DNA of 64,000 bases from Rana temporaria (Eukaryota; Chordata; Amphibia; Anura; Ranidae), in NCBI RefSeq assembly GCF_905171775.1, contig NC_053492.1, forward strand, positions 323,273,645 through 323,337,644, given 5' to 3'. This document shows, in pieces, positions 35,792 to 47,139 of the stretch; the stretch's first letter is position 1, and every line of letters starts with the position of its first letter. The notes below the pieces were generated by a model. It was not told the origin of the DNA and did no database searches. It saw nothing but the letters and a program-made list of their open reading frames with translations. A program made the translations under genes and the position numbers.

Positions 35792-37128
35792 ATGGCACCA
35801 AAGAGAAGAAAGCTGAACTTCTCGGTGCGTGAGAAGCACATACTTGCAAGGGCGATATTTGCATAGCCCTGAGAGCCGGGACATCCCCCCGGCCAGGAAG
35901 AGGGCGATCATCCAGCAGATTACGGATGAGATCAATGCGGAGGGGGGGGAGACGAGGACCCCCAGTGGGATCTCTAAGAAGATCAATGACCTGAGGAGCC
36001 TGGTCCGTGAGAAGCTGGCCAAGGTAACTGCCCATGCCAGGGGCACTGGAGGAGGACCACCCTGCACCGTAAGGTGGACAGAGGAGGAGAGTGCTTCCAC
36101 AGCCAGCAAGTGGTGGGCCTGCCTGACTTTGACTCCGAGGAGGGCGTGAGGACAGGTTCCTTTTTTTTTCTTTCTATCTGGCCAGTAGCATGTGTGGGGG
36201 GGAGGGAATATGTGCCAAGTGTGTGGATCCTCCAACCTGTGTATGTTTTGTGTCATCCACAGATGGCCAGGAGGTTGATAGGCTATCAGGCCATTCTGCA
36301 CCAACCTCCGGACAACAGGCTGCTGAAGAGCCCCAAGAAAGCCACGAGTTCCCAGGGCAGGGGAGTGGACACAACTCACCTCATGAGGAGGTTGAGGGGG
36401 AGGAGGATGAGGGGGGGAGGTTGTGGATGATCGGATGGACCTTGCCAGGGAAATTCTGCTGTGTTTGCAGGAGGATCCCCTTGTGGCTCCCCCTGTGGCT
36501 CCCCCTGTGGCTGCCAGCAGTCAGGCCTCCATCAGGGGTAGCCCCTCCCACTCCTCCCCCAACATGGCTCCCCCCCAGGGGGCTCCCCTCCTCCCAGGCC
36601 ACAAGCCTCATCTGAAGGCAGTCAGGCCTCCATCAGGGGTAGCCCCTCCCACTCCTCCCCCAACATGGCTCCCCCCCAGGGGGCTCCCCTCCTCGCAGGC
36701 CACAAGACTCATCTGCAGGCAGGAAGGCCACCCAGAAGACCAGGGGGTTGGCCGAATTCCTGCCTTCAAATCTGCAGAGGGACCAGGCCCGTCAGACCCA
36801 ACATCTGGGTCAGGTCACCCGGACTTTGGCCCAGATGGAGGACAGCCTGGTCTCCATTAAGGAGTCGCTCAGTGATGTCAGCACAAACTCATTGGCGGTA
36901 ATAACGTGCTTTTGCGACCTGCAGTCCGCCACAGCAGGCGTGTCCCTGGAGGTGAGTGCCCTGACCCAGGCTGTCAATGCCAATACACAGGCTGTCCAGG
37001 CCAATACGGCAGCCCTCACTGTGGGCCTGAACAGGATAGCCGTGGCCTTGGAGGGCAGGCCAGCAGGTGGGCAGAGCCCAGGGGAGGCTCCTCCTTCCCC
37101 TGCTCCCCCCCCCATGAGTCTCCCCTGA
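35792..37128 (+). pseudogene. Myb-like Harbinger partner, frameshifted (H3)
   Basis: Exon 1 starts MAPKRRKLNFSVREKHILA. Part of the first Myb helix region is lost near 35855 and the frame resumes at LHSPESRDIPPARKRA with ISKKINDLRSLVREKLAK. The donor at 36156 has decayed (GTTCC). Exon 2 starts at 36263 (CATCCACAG acceptor) with DGQEVDRLSG. Frame changes occur near 36415 and 36720, with a 103-bp internal duplication (36525-36710). The end is open again: LAQMEDSLVSIKESLSDVST, SLAVITCFCDLQ, NANTQAVQANTAALTV and IAVALEGRP to MSLP. Confidence 0.78.
36525..36710 (+). repeat. 103-bp tandem duplication in the H3 Myb-like gene
   Basis: The stretch from AGGCCTCCATCAGGGGTAGC to the C run before GGGGGCTCCCCTCCT appears twice with few differences. 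As 103 is not a multiple of three, it shifts the frame. Confidence 0.88.
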
Positions 37129-37519
37129 GGGGCCGTGGCCGGCCCAGGCGTAGCTCACGCCGTCGTTAGGGATGTGCTTTTGAGTTCTTTTTTTTTTTTT
37201 TACTGTGATTATGTTTTGTTCTCTTTATGGTGAATGATGTGTGAATGTGGGGGTGACATTCCTGTTGAAAAAGGGTGTCACCCTCATTTGTGGTGGAGTA
37301 GGGATCCCCAGGACCAGGGAGAAGTGATCCCAGGTCCATGTGAATGGTGTATGAATGCACAGTCACATAATTGGAGCCTTGGCGTGGCGTTGCTGCTCCC
37401 TAATACCATGTGGTTTACTTGGGTCTAATCCAATTTGATGAGGATGTGGGGTGTGTGTGCTAGGGACCACAGTGGTGTGCATGCATGCATTCTCATTGTG
37501 CCATGTTTAATGTGTGTGT

Positions 37520-38696
37520 TTACTGTGCAAAGATGCCTTCAGCGAGGCGTCTCCTGACTGCTCTTCCCTCAGAAGAGGGAGTACCCTGGGTTAGGGGGGG
37601 AATGTTTGGTTGGGGGGTCAGGTCATCACATATGTCAATCTCCAGGCCCCTTCTCACTGCGAAGTTGTGCAGCATGCAACATGCACCGATGATCTGGCAC
37701 ACAAAGTTTGGGGAATACAACAGGGTACCCCCAGACTTATCCAGGCATCGGAAACGGGACTTCAGGAGGCCAAAGGTGCGTTCCACCACTGCACGGGTAC
37801 GTATGTGTGCAGCATTGTAGTTTTCCTCTCCTGGGGTTTGGGGGTTCCGGAATGGAGTCATGAGATGGGGTCCAAGTGCATATGCAGAGTCACCTGGAAG
37901 GGAAAAGACAGGAGGATGTTAGTCATGCATGTGCCCCTCGTGATGTCTGCATCATGGGGGGGGACAGTCATACCTGACACCCATGTCACTCACCAAGCAG
38001 CCAGCTGTCCCCATACATGTTCTGTTCAAATTGTCTTGGGATGTCGCTTTGACGGAATATGAAGCTGTCATGGCTGGACCCTGGGTGTTTGGCACGGACG
38101 TGCTATATGAGGTATTGGGCATCAGCTATCACCTGTACATTGATTGAATGCCAATGCTTCCGATTGCGGTACATGTGCTCTGTCTTATGGGGGGGCTGTA
38201 GTGCCACATGTGTGCAATCAATGGCCCCCACGGTGCGTGGAAATCTGGCAATTTTGTAGAAATCTGTAATTGTCTTCATCCGCAGGTCCTCCTGGGTGGG
38301 TTTGATGATTTGGTTGGCCATGCGTCTCAGGATTGCAGGGACAACCTGGTGCACACATCTGCTCATGGAGGATTGTGACATCCCAGCCACTGCTCCACTT
38401 GTGCGCTGAAAAGAGCCAGTGGCAAGGAAATGCAGTGTTGCCAGGACCTTGATCAGTGGCTCCACTGCATGTGAGCGGTGTGTTGGGCTGGTGATGTCAT
38501 CCTGCAGGGTTCTGGTTAATTCCATGATGGCTTCACAGTTGAATCTGAAGTTGCGATACACCTCAGAATCACACATACCAAAGACATCTAGGCGTCTGCG
38601 GAATATCCTCTCCTGTGCCCTCCTCCTCCGTTCCCTCCTCCTTCTGCGTGCCTCTAAAGTCACTAGTATAGTTATGAGCATGGATGCCCCTGGCAT
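37520..38696 (-). pseudogene. HARBI1-like transposase with a single nonsense codon (H3)
   Basis: Exon 1 is 38696-37994 and exon 2 is 37893-37520, with a GTGAGT donor and a CTTCCAG acceptor; a TATA-like box (TTATAAAAGG) precedes the start near 38800. The frame spans 358 codons, including the full C-terminus (RAVRRRLAEGIFAQ) missing from H1. It has a longer basic N-region (ARRRRRERRRRAQERIF). The DDE residues lie in GAIDCTHVAL, HPGSSHDS and VVERTFG. The only break is a TAG at about codon 198 (near 38113), where other copies have TGG (Trp) before HVRAKHPG. This looks like a recent G-to-A loss in an otherwise complete gene. Confidence 0.87.
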
Positions 38697-39120
38697 GTTG
38701 GCAGACAGATTGTAGTCCGGCAAGTGTGTGTGCTTAGCTCTTCCTTAATGGTGTTGCTTTAGCTGACCTTTACATGGCTGGTGCAAAATTAAGGCACCTT
38801 TTATAAGGTGTAACTTTACACCGTGAAACTAGCAGATGCGCACACGGCGTAGCCTACGCCGCACAAACTTAATTTTGTGGATCGCCGTATCTCCCTCATT
38901 TGCATCTTTGCCTATCAAAACAATGGTGTGTCTAGCGTATTTTGCGCTCCAAGATGCGCCGGTGTAATTGTTTTACGTCGGAGTGAAAAAACTGGTTTTC
39001 AGGCGTATCTCGTTTTGAGGATATGGCGCAAAGATACGCGCGGCGCATTTTTCAATTACGCCGCGCATCTCTAGATACGTCGGTGTAAGTGCTTTGTGAA
39101 TCTGGCCCTTAGTAACTTTT

Positions 39121-39811
39121 GGGCCAGATTCACAGCCAGGCGGCACAGCGTAACGTAACCGATTTAGGTTACACTGCCGCAAATTTTCTGGCTAAGTCCC
39201 TGATCCACAAAGCACTTACCTGGAAATTTGCGGCGGTGTATCCTAAATCCGTCCGGCGCAAGGCGGGTCCAATCGAATGGGGCGAGTCCCATTTAAATTA
39301 GGCGCGCTCCCGCACCGGACGTACTGCGCCTGCTCCCGTTGCAAATTTCCCGAAGTGCTTTGCGCGAAGTTACGACGCGCCAACGTTTTGTGAATCGCGA
39401 CGGGTAAAAAAGACTTGCGCCGGGAAAAATATTTTTTTTTTTTAAAAATCGAAAGCGACGCGGGAAAGACGGGTATACTTTTATGTGGTGTACTAAGTTT
39501 ACACTTTGTAAAAGGTACCCTATCTTTGCGACGGCAAACTAACACTTGCGGCGACGTAACGACGGCAAAAAAATTCGTGGATCGCCCTAACTGCTAATTT
39601 GCATACCTGACGCTGGTTTACGACGCAAAATCCCCCCAGCGGCGGCCGCGGTACTGCATCCTAAGATCCGACAGTGTAAAACTATTACACCTGTCGAGTC
39701 TTAGGGATATCTATGCGTAACTGATTCTATGAATCAGTCGCATAGATAGAAACAGGGATACGACGGCATATCAGCAGATAAGCCGTCGTATCCCTTTTGT
39801 GAATCTGGCCC
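39121..39811. mobile_element. Harbinger-type MITE M8, TSD TTT
   Basis: Ends GGGCCAGATTCACAG and GTGAATCTGGCCC, flanked by TTT (39118-39120, 39812-39814), inside a TR1 unit (TAACTTT then AGGTGC). Confidence 0.85.
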
Positions 39812-39900
39812 TTTAGGTGCAAAACTACAGAGCACAAGTGCAGTACTGGTACACACAAAGTAACTTTAGGTGCAAACTACAGAGCACACGGGCAATACAC
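39812..39900. repeat. Minisatellite TR1, last units
   Basis: Two final units (TTAGGTGCAAAACTACAGAG, then AGTAACTTTAGGTGC), passing into the unique leader CACCACGTTAGAATACTGCA. Confidence 0.85.
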
Positions 39901-39982
39901 CACGTTAGAATACTGCAGCTAGCACAATCAACTGATAGACAGTAAATTAGGATAGGAAGAACTGATCTTGCTAAACTATACA

Positions 39983-40702
39983 GGGCCATATTCTCCTACA
40001 TTTGCAGCGGCCGTAGCCTAAGCCATTTACACTACCCCGCCGCAACTTACTGGAGCAAGTGCCGTATTCCTCAAGCACTTGCTCCGTAGTTTGCGGAGGC
40101 GTAGTGTAAAAGGCCCGGCGTATCCCCGCGTATTTCGAAGGGGGCGGCTTATATTTAAATTAAGCGCGCTCCCGTTTTGATCGAACTGCGCATGCGCCGG
40201 GCTAAAAATAGCCCAGTGCGCATGCTCCAGTTCTCGGCGGAAAACGTCAATGACGCCGACGTGTGCGTCATTGACGTAAAGTCGTATTCAAGAACGACTT
40301 AGGAAAACGACGTACCCGACGGGAAAAGACGACGCGGATCCGACGCCATACTTAACATGGATACGGCGGACTTGCGTAAACTTACCCCTCATATAGCAGG
40401 GGTAAATTTACGCTTACGCAAACGACGTAAGCGACGGCTACGCGACGCAAATTCGTTCGGGAATCGGCGTATCAGGCTCATTTGCATAAACAAATGAGAC
40501 CTGAACGTAAACGCCACCTAGCGGCCGGCGGCGAATTACATTTAAGATCCGACAGTGTAAGTGACTTACACATGTCGGATCTTCAGCGTATCTATGCGAA
40601 AATGATTCTAGGAATCACTCGCATAGATACGCGGGTCAAAAAACAGAGATACGACGGAGTATCCTGAGATACTCCATCGTAACTCTTCTGAGAATATGGC
40701 CC
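39983..40702. mobile_element. Harbinger-type MITE M9, TSD ACA, same site as M1
   Basis: Ends GGGCCATATTCTCC and GAGAATATGGCCC, flanked by ACA (39980-39982, 40703-40705). The target GCTAAACTAT-ACA-GTGTATAAATAT is the position used by M1 in copy A, although the two elements differ throughout their ends and interior. Confidence 0.87.
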
Positions 40703-41054
40703 ACAGTGTATAAATATATCTACAACACCTGGGATGTATATATATCCTCTACACACTGTTAGGTAGATTCACGTAGATTGGATTAACTTTAGGTTGGCCT
40801 AGCCTAGCCTGTTTAGGCTACACCGGCCTAATCTGTAGAGCAAAGTTGATGATTCACCAAGCTTTTGCACTCCAATGTGCGCCGGCCAAACCTAAAGTTG
40901 GAGGCTTAAGTCGGTGCAAGTGGAAGTGGGTGTCAACTTATGTAAGTGTGTTTTATTTTTCTTATCTGGTGTGTAACATGTGTGGGTGGGGGGAAGGAAA
41001 CATGTGACAAGTGTGTGGGTCCCCCAACATGTGACTGCTTTATGTCATCCACAG

Positions 41055-41893
41055 ATGTGCAGGAAGGGGCGGGCCCATCTGGGCTTGTTGGCCGTCCCAC
41101 CACCTCTTCTGAGGAGCCACATGAAGCCCCCCAAGATGTTGTGGAGGAGGGGACAGTCCACACCAGGTCTATTGAGGTGGTCTTGGATGACTCGGTTGAC
41201 CTTGGCCAGATCGGGCACATTATAGATGACTGCATTGTGATGGTTGGGCCCTCCACCACCTCCACCCCCATTATAAGAAGCCCCTCTCCCTCACCCACCA
41301 GCAGGGCCACCACCACCAGGGGCTCCCCCTACACCCGCTCTGTTGCCTCTTCTGGCCACAGGAAGGCGACCAAGAAGACCAGGGGTGTAGTGGGTGACGT
41401 GCAGGAGCAGATTGCCCAGGACCAAACCCTCCAGACCCAGCATATGGGGGATCTAGCTGGGGATATGAAGAAAATCGCACAGGATGCTGGCCATCTGAGG
41501 GAGGCTGTGCAGGATTTGAGCTGCAACAGCTCTGCAGTGGCCACCTGTATGGTCGACCTGGCCACCAAGGTGGATTGCCTTTGTGAGGCTGTTAAGGCCA
41601 ACACCACCGCGGTGCAGGAGGAGGGGAGACGGAGGCAGCGGAGTGAGAGGGCCAACCTCACCCGCCAGCTCAGGATGCAGGCCCAAACTAACCTGGTCCT
41701 CACCAGGATTGCCGCTGTCTTGGAGGCCAGGCAGCCGTCACCTGGCAGGAGTGGGCCACCTCCCGATCTCCCACCCCCCCACCCCAGGCTCCGCCCAGGC
41801 AGCCGTCACCTAGCAGGAGTGGTCCACCTGCTGATGAGCCTCCTGCTGATCAACCACCCCCCCCACCACCCCAGGCTCCGCCCAGGCAGCTGA
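41055..41893 (+). pseudogene. Myb-like Harbinger partner, exon 2 only (H4)
   Basis: A long open exon 2 following a CATCCACAG acceptor: DVQEGAGPSGLVGRP, an acidic and Ser/Thr/Pro-rich middle, KATKKTRGVVGDVQEQIAQD, QHMGDLAGDMKKIAQDAGHL, SSAVATCMVDLATKVDCLCE, heptad-like KANTTAVQEEG and VLTRIAAVLEARQ. A Pro/Arg-rich end follows with a repeated HPRLRPGS. Without exon 1 it lacks the Myb domain. In H5b the intact counterpart has the same order. Confidence 0.78.
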
Positions 41894-42380
41894 GGAGCCA
41901 ATCTGCTGCCACCAGGCGAAGCCAAAGAAAGGCAAAATAAAAGCCTTTTTTTTTTTTGCTCAGGTCATGAGCTGCATTATGTTTTTTTTGCTCAGGTCAT
42001 GAGCTGGATTTGAGTTCTGCCAGCACATGGTGAGGAGTGCTGCTTCAGTGTGACTGGTGTGTGAATGGGGGGGGGGTTGTCACTCCTGCTGGCAAAGGGG
42101 TGTCACCCTCTGCCGTGTGAAAGGGGTATGAATGTACAGTGACATAATTGGAGCCTTGGCGTGGCGTTGCTGCTCCCAAGTCCTGTGTCTAATCCAATTA
42201 GATGAGGATGAGATGTGTCTGTGCTAGGGACCACAGTGGTGTGCATGCGTGCATTCTACTTGTGCCATGTTTAATGTGTGTTTTTAACGTGTAAATATGT
42301 CTTCTGTGAGGCGTCTTCTGATTGCGGCTCCCACAGCAGACGGGGTACCCTCGGTTAGGGGGGATTGTCTGGTTGGGGGG

Positions 42381-43103
42381 TCAGGTCATCACGTATATCT
42401 CCAGGCCCTTTCTCACGGCGTAGTTGTGCAAAATACAACATGCACCGATGATCTGGTACAAAAAGTTTGGGCCATACAACAGGGTACCCCCAGACCTATC
42501 CAGGCATCGGAAACGGGACTTCAGGAGGCCAAATGTGCGTTCCACCACTCCACGGGTACGTGCGTGTGCTTCATTGTATCTTCTCTCTCCTGGGGTTTGG
42601 GGAGTCCGGAATGGAGTCATGAGATGGGGTCCAAGTGCATATGCAGAGTCACCTGGAAGGGAAAAGACAGGAGGATGTTAGTCATGCATGTGCCCCTCGT
42701 GATGTCTGCATCATGGGGGGGGACAGTCATACCTGACACCCATGTCACTCACCAACCAGCCAGGTGTCCCCATACATGTTCTGTTCAAAATCTGTTGGGA
42801 TGTCGCTTTGACGGTATATGTAGCTGTCATGGCTGGATCCTGGGTGTTTGGCACGGACATGCCATATGAGGCATTGGGCATCGGCTATCACCTGTACATT
42901 GATGGAATGCCAATGCTTCCTATTGCGGTATATGTCTTCTGTGTCATGGGGGGGCCGTAGTGCCACATGTGTGCAATCAATGGCCCCCACAGTGCGTGGG
43001 AATCTGTCAATTCTATAGAAATCCTCCATTGCCTTCTGCTGCAGATGCTGCTGGGTGGGTCTGATGATGTGGTGGGACATGCATCTGAGGATTGCGGGGA
43101 CAA
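42381..43103 (-). pseudogene. HARBI1-like transposase, 5' truncated (H4)
   Basis: Exon 1 remnant 43103-42753 starts at VPAILRCMSHHII and retains GAIDCTHVALRPPHDTED, QVIADAQCLIWHVRAKHPGS, SHDSYIYRQSDIPTDFEQ and MYGDTWLVG. Exon 2 from 42652 has ARTRGVVERTFGLLKSRFRC and ends early after GLEIYVMT, through the same kind of two-base frame change seen in H1. The N-terminal third is missing at the junction. Confidence 0.83.
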
Positions 43104-43224
43104 GGATTGTTGTCACTGCTTCACTTATGTGAGGGAAAGGCTGCTGAATCTGCTTAGGGACAGTTTTAGGTGTATGCTGCTCCAGAAATATCAACAAGCA
43201 CTCTATTCCTGTGACATCTGCTGT

Positions 43225-43700
43225 GCTTCATATAGTTTAGGAATTTTGTTCAGCTATAGGGGCAGTTTGCAATCTATAGGTGACTCTGAATATTTCAACA
43301 GCACTGCACCTGCCACACCACCTGTGCACCTGTGATATACTGTGTTTCTGTCAAGTACATAGTCAGGGAGAGGTTCCTGAAATATTTTTCCTATAGGGGC
43401 AGTCAGCACTCTATAGGTGACTGAGTATTTCAACTGCACTACACCTGCCACACCACCTGTGCACCTGTGATATACTGTGTTTCTGTCAAGTACATAGTCA
43501 GGGAGAGGTTCCTGAAATATTTTTCCTATAGGGGCAGTCAGCACTCTATAGGTGACTGAGTATTTCAACAGCACTACACCTGCCACACCACCTGTGCACC
43601 TGTGATATACTGTGTTTTTGTCAAGTACATAGTCAGGGACAGGTTCCTGAAATATTTTTCCTATAGGGGCAGTCAGCAATCTATAGGTGACTCTGTATAT
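43225..43700. repeat. Tandem repeat of about 118-120 bp in the hAT leader
   Basis: Three to four units marked by CCTATAGGGGCAGTCAGCA, CACCACCTGTGCACCTGTG and GTCAAGTACATAGTCAGGGA. Units differ by a few bases. Confidence 0.9.
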
Positions 43701-44095
43701 TTCAACAGCACTGCACCTGTCCCCTGTGATATACTGTCTGTGCAGTACATTGTTTAGGGCTGGGTTCCTGCTTCTTGCTATAGGTGGAGAAATATATAGG
43801 TGAATCTCTGCCTATTTCACCAGCTTACACTTTTTTGTATTTAAAATTTCTCAAAATTAGGGCAAGACCCTAAGTTTGAGAAATATATAGGTGAATCTCT
43901 GCCCATTTCACCAGCACTCCACCTGTCCCCTGTGATATACTGTCTGTGCAGTACATTGTTTAGTGCTGGCTTCCTGCTTATTGCTATAGGTAGAGAAATA
44001 TATAGGTGAATCTCTGCCTATTTCACCAGCTTACACTATTTTTGTATTAAAAATTTCTCAAAATTAGGGCAAGACCCTAAATTTGAGAAATATGA
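43690..44095. repeat. About 206-bp tandem duplication before the hAT start codon
   Basis: The block with GTGATATACTGTCTGTGCAG, then CACCAGCTTACAC and CTCAAAATTAGGGCAAGACC, appears twice. The second copy runs into the ATG at 44092. Confidence 0.88.
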
Positions 44096-46108
44096 GGAAA
44101 ACGTCAAATAAGGGATGTGGCCGCGGTCGTGGTGCTGCTGGTGGAGCTCCTGTTACAGGGAGAGGACGTGGTCGATCTGTGCCAGCTACAAGCACAAGTG
44201 AAACACCTTTCTCAGGTGCGAGTAGCCGACAGAGCCTGCAGCGGTATTTGGTCGGGCCTAATCCAGCTCTACGAATGTTGAGGCCAGGAGCAGAACAGGC
44301 GGTAGTAGATTGGGTTGCTGACAGTGCCTCCAGTTCCTTCACATTGTTTTCCAACCAGTCTTGTGCTGAAAGCTCAGAGTTGGCGCCTGCAGCCGATGTC
44401 CACCATCAGTCTTTCACCTCACCCCCTTGCAAATCAGCCAAGCAGTCTGAGCCCCAAAGCATGCAGCAGTCTCTTCTTCTTTTTGATGAGTCTGTTAGCA
44501 TGTGTTCCCAGGGCCATCCACCTAGCCCAGCCCCAGAAGGGGAAGAGATTGAATGCACCGATGCCCAACCACTTATATTTCAGGATGAGTTCATGGGGGG
44601 ACCATCACAGCACGTCTTGCATGATGATGATGAAACACAGTTGCCAGCTGGTGCTTTTGCAATTGTGCAGACCGACAAGGAGGGCAGTGGTGAAGACTGG
44701 GTGGAAGATGATGTGGAGGATGATGAGGTCCTCGACCCGACATGGAATCAACCTCATGCAGGTGACCCATGTAGTTCGGAGGAAGAGGCGGTGGTCGCAC
44801 AGAGCCACCAGCACAGCAGAAGAGGGAGCAGGGTGCCAAAGCAGAGCGTCTGTCCCCTAGACAGTACGCCTGCTACTGCCCAACGCAGCAAGGGACCGAG
44901 CACACCAAAGCCAGTTCCAAGGAGTTCCCTAGCGTGGCAGTTCTTCACACAATGTGCTGATGACAAGACACGTGTGGTTTGCACGTTGTGCAATCAGAGC
45001 CTGAAGCGAGGCATAAACGTTCTCAACCTGAGCACAATCTGCATGACCAGGCATCTAAGTGCAAAGCACGAGCTGCAGTGGAGTAGACACCTCAAAAACC
45101 AAGAAAGGTCTCTGGCTCCTCCTGCTTCCTCTTCTGCATCAGTCTCGGGCCTCTCTGCCTCTTCATCCACCTCCGTAGTGACAGTGCCACCTGTCACCCC
45201 TCAATTAGAGGACCGGCAAGCAACACTACCACCTGGGTCACCAAACATCTCCACAATGTCCCATGGAAGCATTCAGCTCTCCATCTCCCAAACACTAGAG
45301 CGTAAGAGGAAGTACCCCTCTACCCACCCGCGATCCCTGGCCCTGAATGCCAGCATTTCAAAATTACTGGCCTGATGGCATTGGCTGTCCCACAGTACGT
45401 CTTGCCCAGCCGCCACTACATTTCCAGGCGAGCCATCCCTTCCCTGCACAACCAAGTGGGGGACAAAATCAGGTGTGCACTGCGCAACGCCATCTGTGCC
45501 AAGGTCCACCTAACTACGGATACGTGGACCAGTAAGCACGGTCAGGGATGTTATATCTCCCTAACAGCGCACTGGTTAAATGTAGTGGCGGCTGGGCCTG
45601 AGGCGGATAGCAGTTTGGCGCATGTCCTTCCACCACCGAGGATTGCAGGGCGCTTCAGTTTTCCTCCTGTTCCTAACTCCTTCTACTCCGCTTCCTCATC
45701 CTCTACCACCTCCTCATCCAGTCAGCGTAACAAATTCACCACCAACTTCAGCACAGCCATGGGTAAACGCCAGCAGGCAGTTTTAAAAAACTTTCCTGTT
45801 TGGGGGAAAAACCACACACCGCGCAGGAGTTGTGGAGGGACATGGAACAACAGACCGAGGAGTGGTTGGCGTCAATGAGCCTCAAGCCAGGCCTGGTGGT
45901 GTGTGATAACGGGCGAAATCTCGTAGCAGCTCTGGGCCTAGCCGGTTTGACGCACATCCCTTGCCTGGCGCATGTGCTGAATTTGGTGGTGCAGAGTTTC
46001 CTGAGTTTACCCCGATATGCCACAGCTGCTGCAGAAAGTGTGGGCCGTCTGTGCGCACTTTCGGTGTTCTCACCCTGCTGCTGCTCGCCTGGCAGCGCTG
46101 CAGCGTAA
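44092..46108 (+). pseudogene. BED-finger hAT transposase, broken
   Basis: The first frame (44092-45375) starts MRKTSNKGCGRGRGAAGG, a Gly/Arg-rich leader, then a long Ser/acidic region. A BED zinc finger follows (SLAWQFFTQCADD, CTLCNQSLKRG, MTRHLSAKH). It ends after NASISKLLA near 45373. The frame then changes, probably with lost codons, to YVLPSRHYISRRAIPSL and the RNase-H-like core: HLTTDTWTSKHG, with the first catalytic Asp, in 45375-45830. Another shift near 45800 leads to LVVCDNGRNLVAAL and IPCLAHVLNLVVQ, the second hAT block. The C-terminal half, with the catalytic Glu, is missing where PLE sequence begins. A relic of a real transposase. Confidence 0.85.
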
Positions 46109-46117
46109 CTTCGGCCT

Positions 46118-47100
46118 TCCCGTAGTCACGCCCTGACGCGTTTCGTGATAGGTCCACGTCTTCAGAGGGCGTCACGTGGACCTATCACGAAACGCGTCAG
46201 GGCGTGACTACACGACGATTCAGCTTGCAAGGCAGCCTAGCTTCTACCCGGGACTTACGAAGGGAAATTTGAGCCTGAGCAATTTGGAGCCATATTCCTG
46301 AGTGAGCAGAGGCAGCAGCCTTTATGACAAGCGCTTTTTTATCTTAACTTTGTGTAAGCATGAGCGGGTAGCAGGGGTTTTATGATTTAAATAAAAGGAT
46401 TTTACACTATGCAAAGTCTCTTTTGCCTCCCTGCATGACTGCCAAGCTACACTGACTGAAGAGCACACGGATCATCACCACACACCAAAGGAGGAGAACC
46501 GATGAGTGATTACTACCAGTGGATGTATCCAATGCCTCTAAAGTACTACATTTTGGTGAGTACAAAACCTTAGGGGGAAATCACAGAGAGTCCCTATCAG
46601 CATTTGAGCAGACAAACAGCTATACTGTGAGATTACTCCGCACAAAGAACTGCATATCAGAGGAATTGCACGGACTACTATTAATTGACTCACAAAGAGT
46701 GTGAATATATGTTACATAATATTCTTTATGCGATACATATATAGCCTCATAAATCTTTTCCTCAACTAACCATTGCAGTACATGAGTATTGGACTCATAA
46801 GCCAGTAATAGGCTCTTTTTTTAGCGCTGTTAATGTTTTATTAATAATTTTTTTAATAATACATCGTTTTTTATGTCACTATTTTATTATAATAGCTGCT
46901 TTTCTACTGCATAAAACAATTATACATTTAACTTCCTTTCCATCGAGCGCTGGGATCAGAATAATCCGTAGGTTTTTTCTGATAAATTTTTTACAAAGAT
47001 GGTGGGGAGTAACTTTTCATCCAGTGAGGAAAAACTGCTGATTAGTGTAAGTAATTTCACCACTGTTATTTCATTATCTTTAACTGCATTTTAGACTAGT
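46118..47100 (+). mobile_element. PLE-like fragment with palindrome and leader
   Basis: Begins with a 38-bp inverted repeat (46122-46159 and 46174-46211) containing GAAACGCGT, as in PLE terminal repeats. Later comes a short frame MVGSNFSSSEEKLLIS followed by GTAAGT (from about 47000), which could be a PLE leader exon and splice donor. No enzyme motif is present. The PLE assignment rests on the hammerhead-like sequence and the inverted-repeat junction, so it is tentative. Confidence 0.45.
46122..46211. repeat. Perfect 38-bp inverted repeat, 14-bp spacer
   Basis: Left arm GTAGTCACGCCCTGACGCGT onward to CACGT; right arm is its exact complement. The spacer is CTTCAGAGGGCGTC. On the minus strand the left arm and spacer read CTGAAGACGTG, then CACGAAACGCGTC, a hammerhead-like order. 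Confidence 0.93.
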
Positions 47101-47139
47101 TTAAAAGTTAGGATATAAGATCAGATATTAGTATTTCCC

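Larger units (their letters stand above)
35037..39108. mobile_element. Harbinger element H3 (two-gene)
   Basis: Ends GGCCCAGATTCACG and GTGAATCTGGCCC. It lies in the opposite orientation to H1 and H2: Myb-like gene on plus, transposase on minus. The flanks AAA and TTA do not form a clean duplication; the repeat unit suggests AAA was expected on the right. The transposase has only one nonsense codon. Confidence 0.85.
40760..43103. mobile_element. Harbinger element H4, truncated and internally deleted
   Basis: Starts TAGGTAGATTCACG after TGT, the same hAT position as M3. About 165 bp of terminal sequence jumps straight to a GTAAGTGTG that in other copies begins the Myb-gene intron, so Myb exon 1 is gone. 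The Myb exon 2 and the 3' part of the transposase remain. At 43103 the transposase breaks off inside CGGGGACAA and foreign hAT sequence begins, so the right end is missing. Confidence 0.82.
43104..46117 (+). mobile_element. hAT element of a second type, 5' part and broken transposase
   Basis: Begins at the H4 break and ends at a PLE palindrome. It has a repeat-rich leader (43225-44095) and a BED-finger hAT transposase. I cannot see terminal repeats or a target duplication. Its plan (array in the leader, then BED-hAT gene) parallels that of the copy at 59117-63344. Confidence 0.72.

Noticed and set aside
35034..39111. A clean TSD for Harbinger H3
   Set aside because: AAA on the left and TTA on the right do not match; only an inferred decayed duplication.
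43254..43679. Minus-strand 141-residue frame with internal repeats
   Set aside because: Follows the 118-120 bp leader repeat; opposite to the hAT gene and without recognisable domain.
44083..45375. A domesticated ZBED-type host gene
   Set aside because: The frame is followed by broken hAT core sequence and preceded by transposon-type repeats, so it is a transposon relic.
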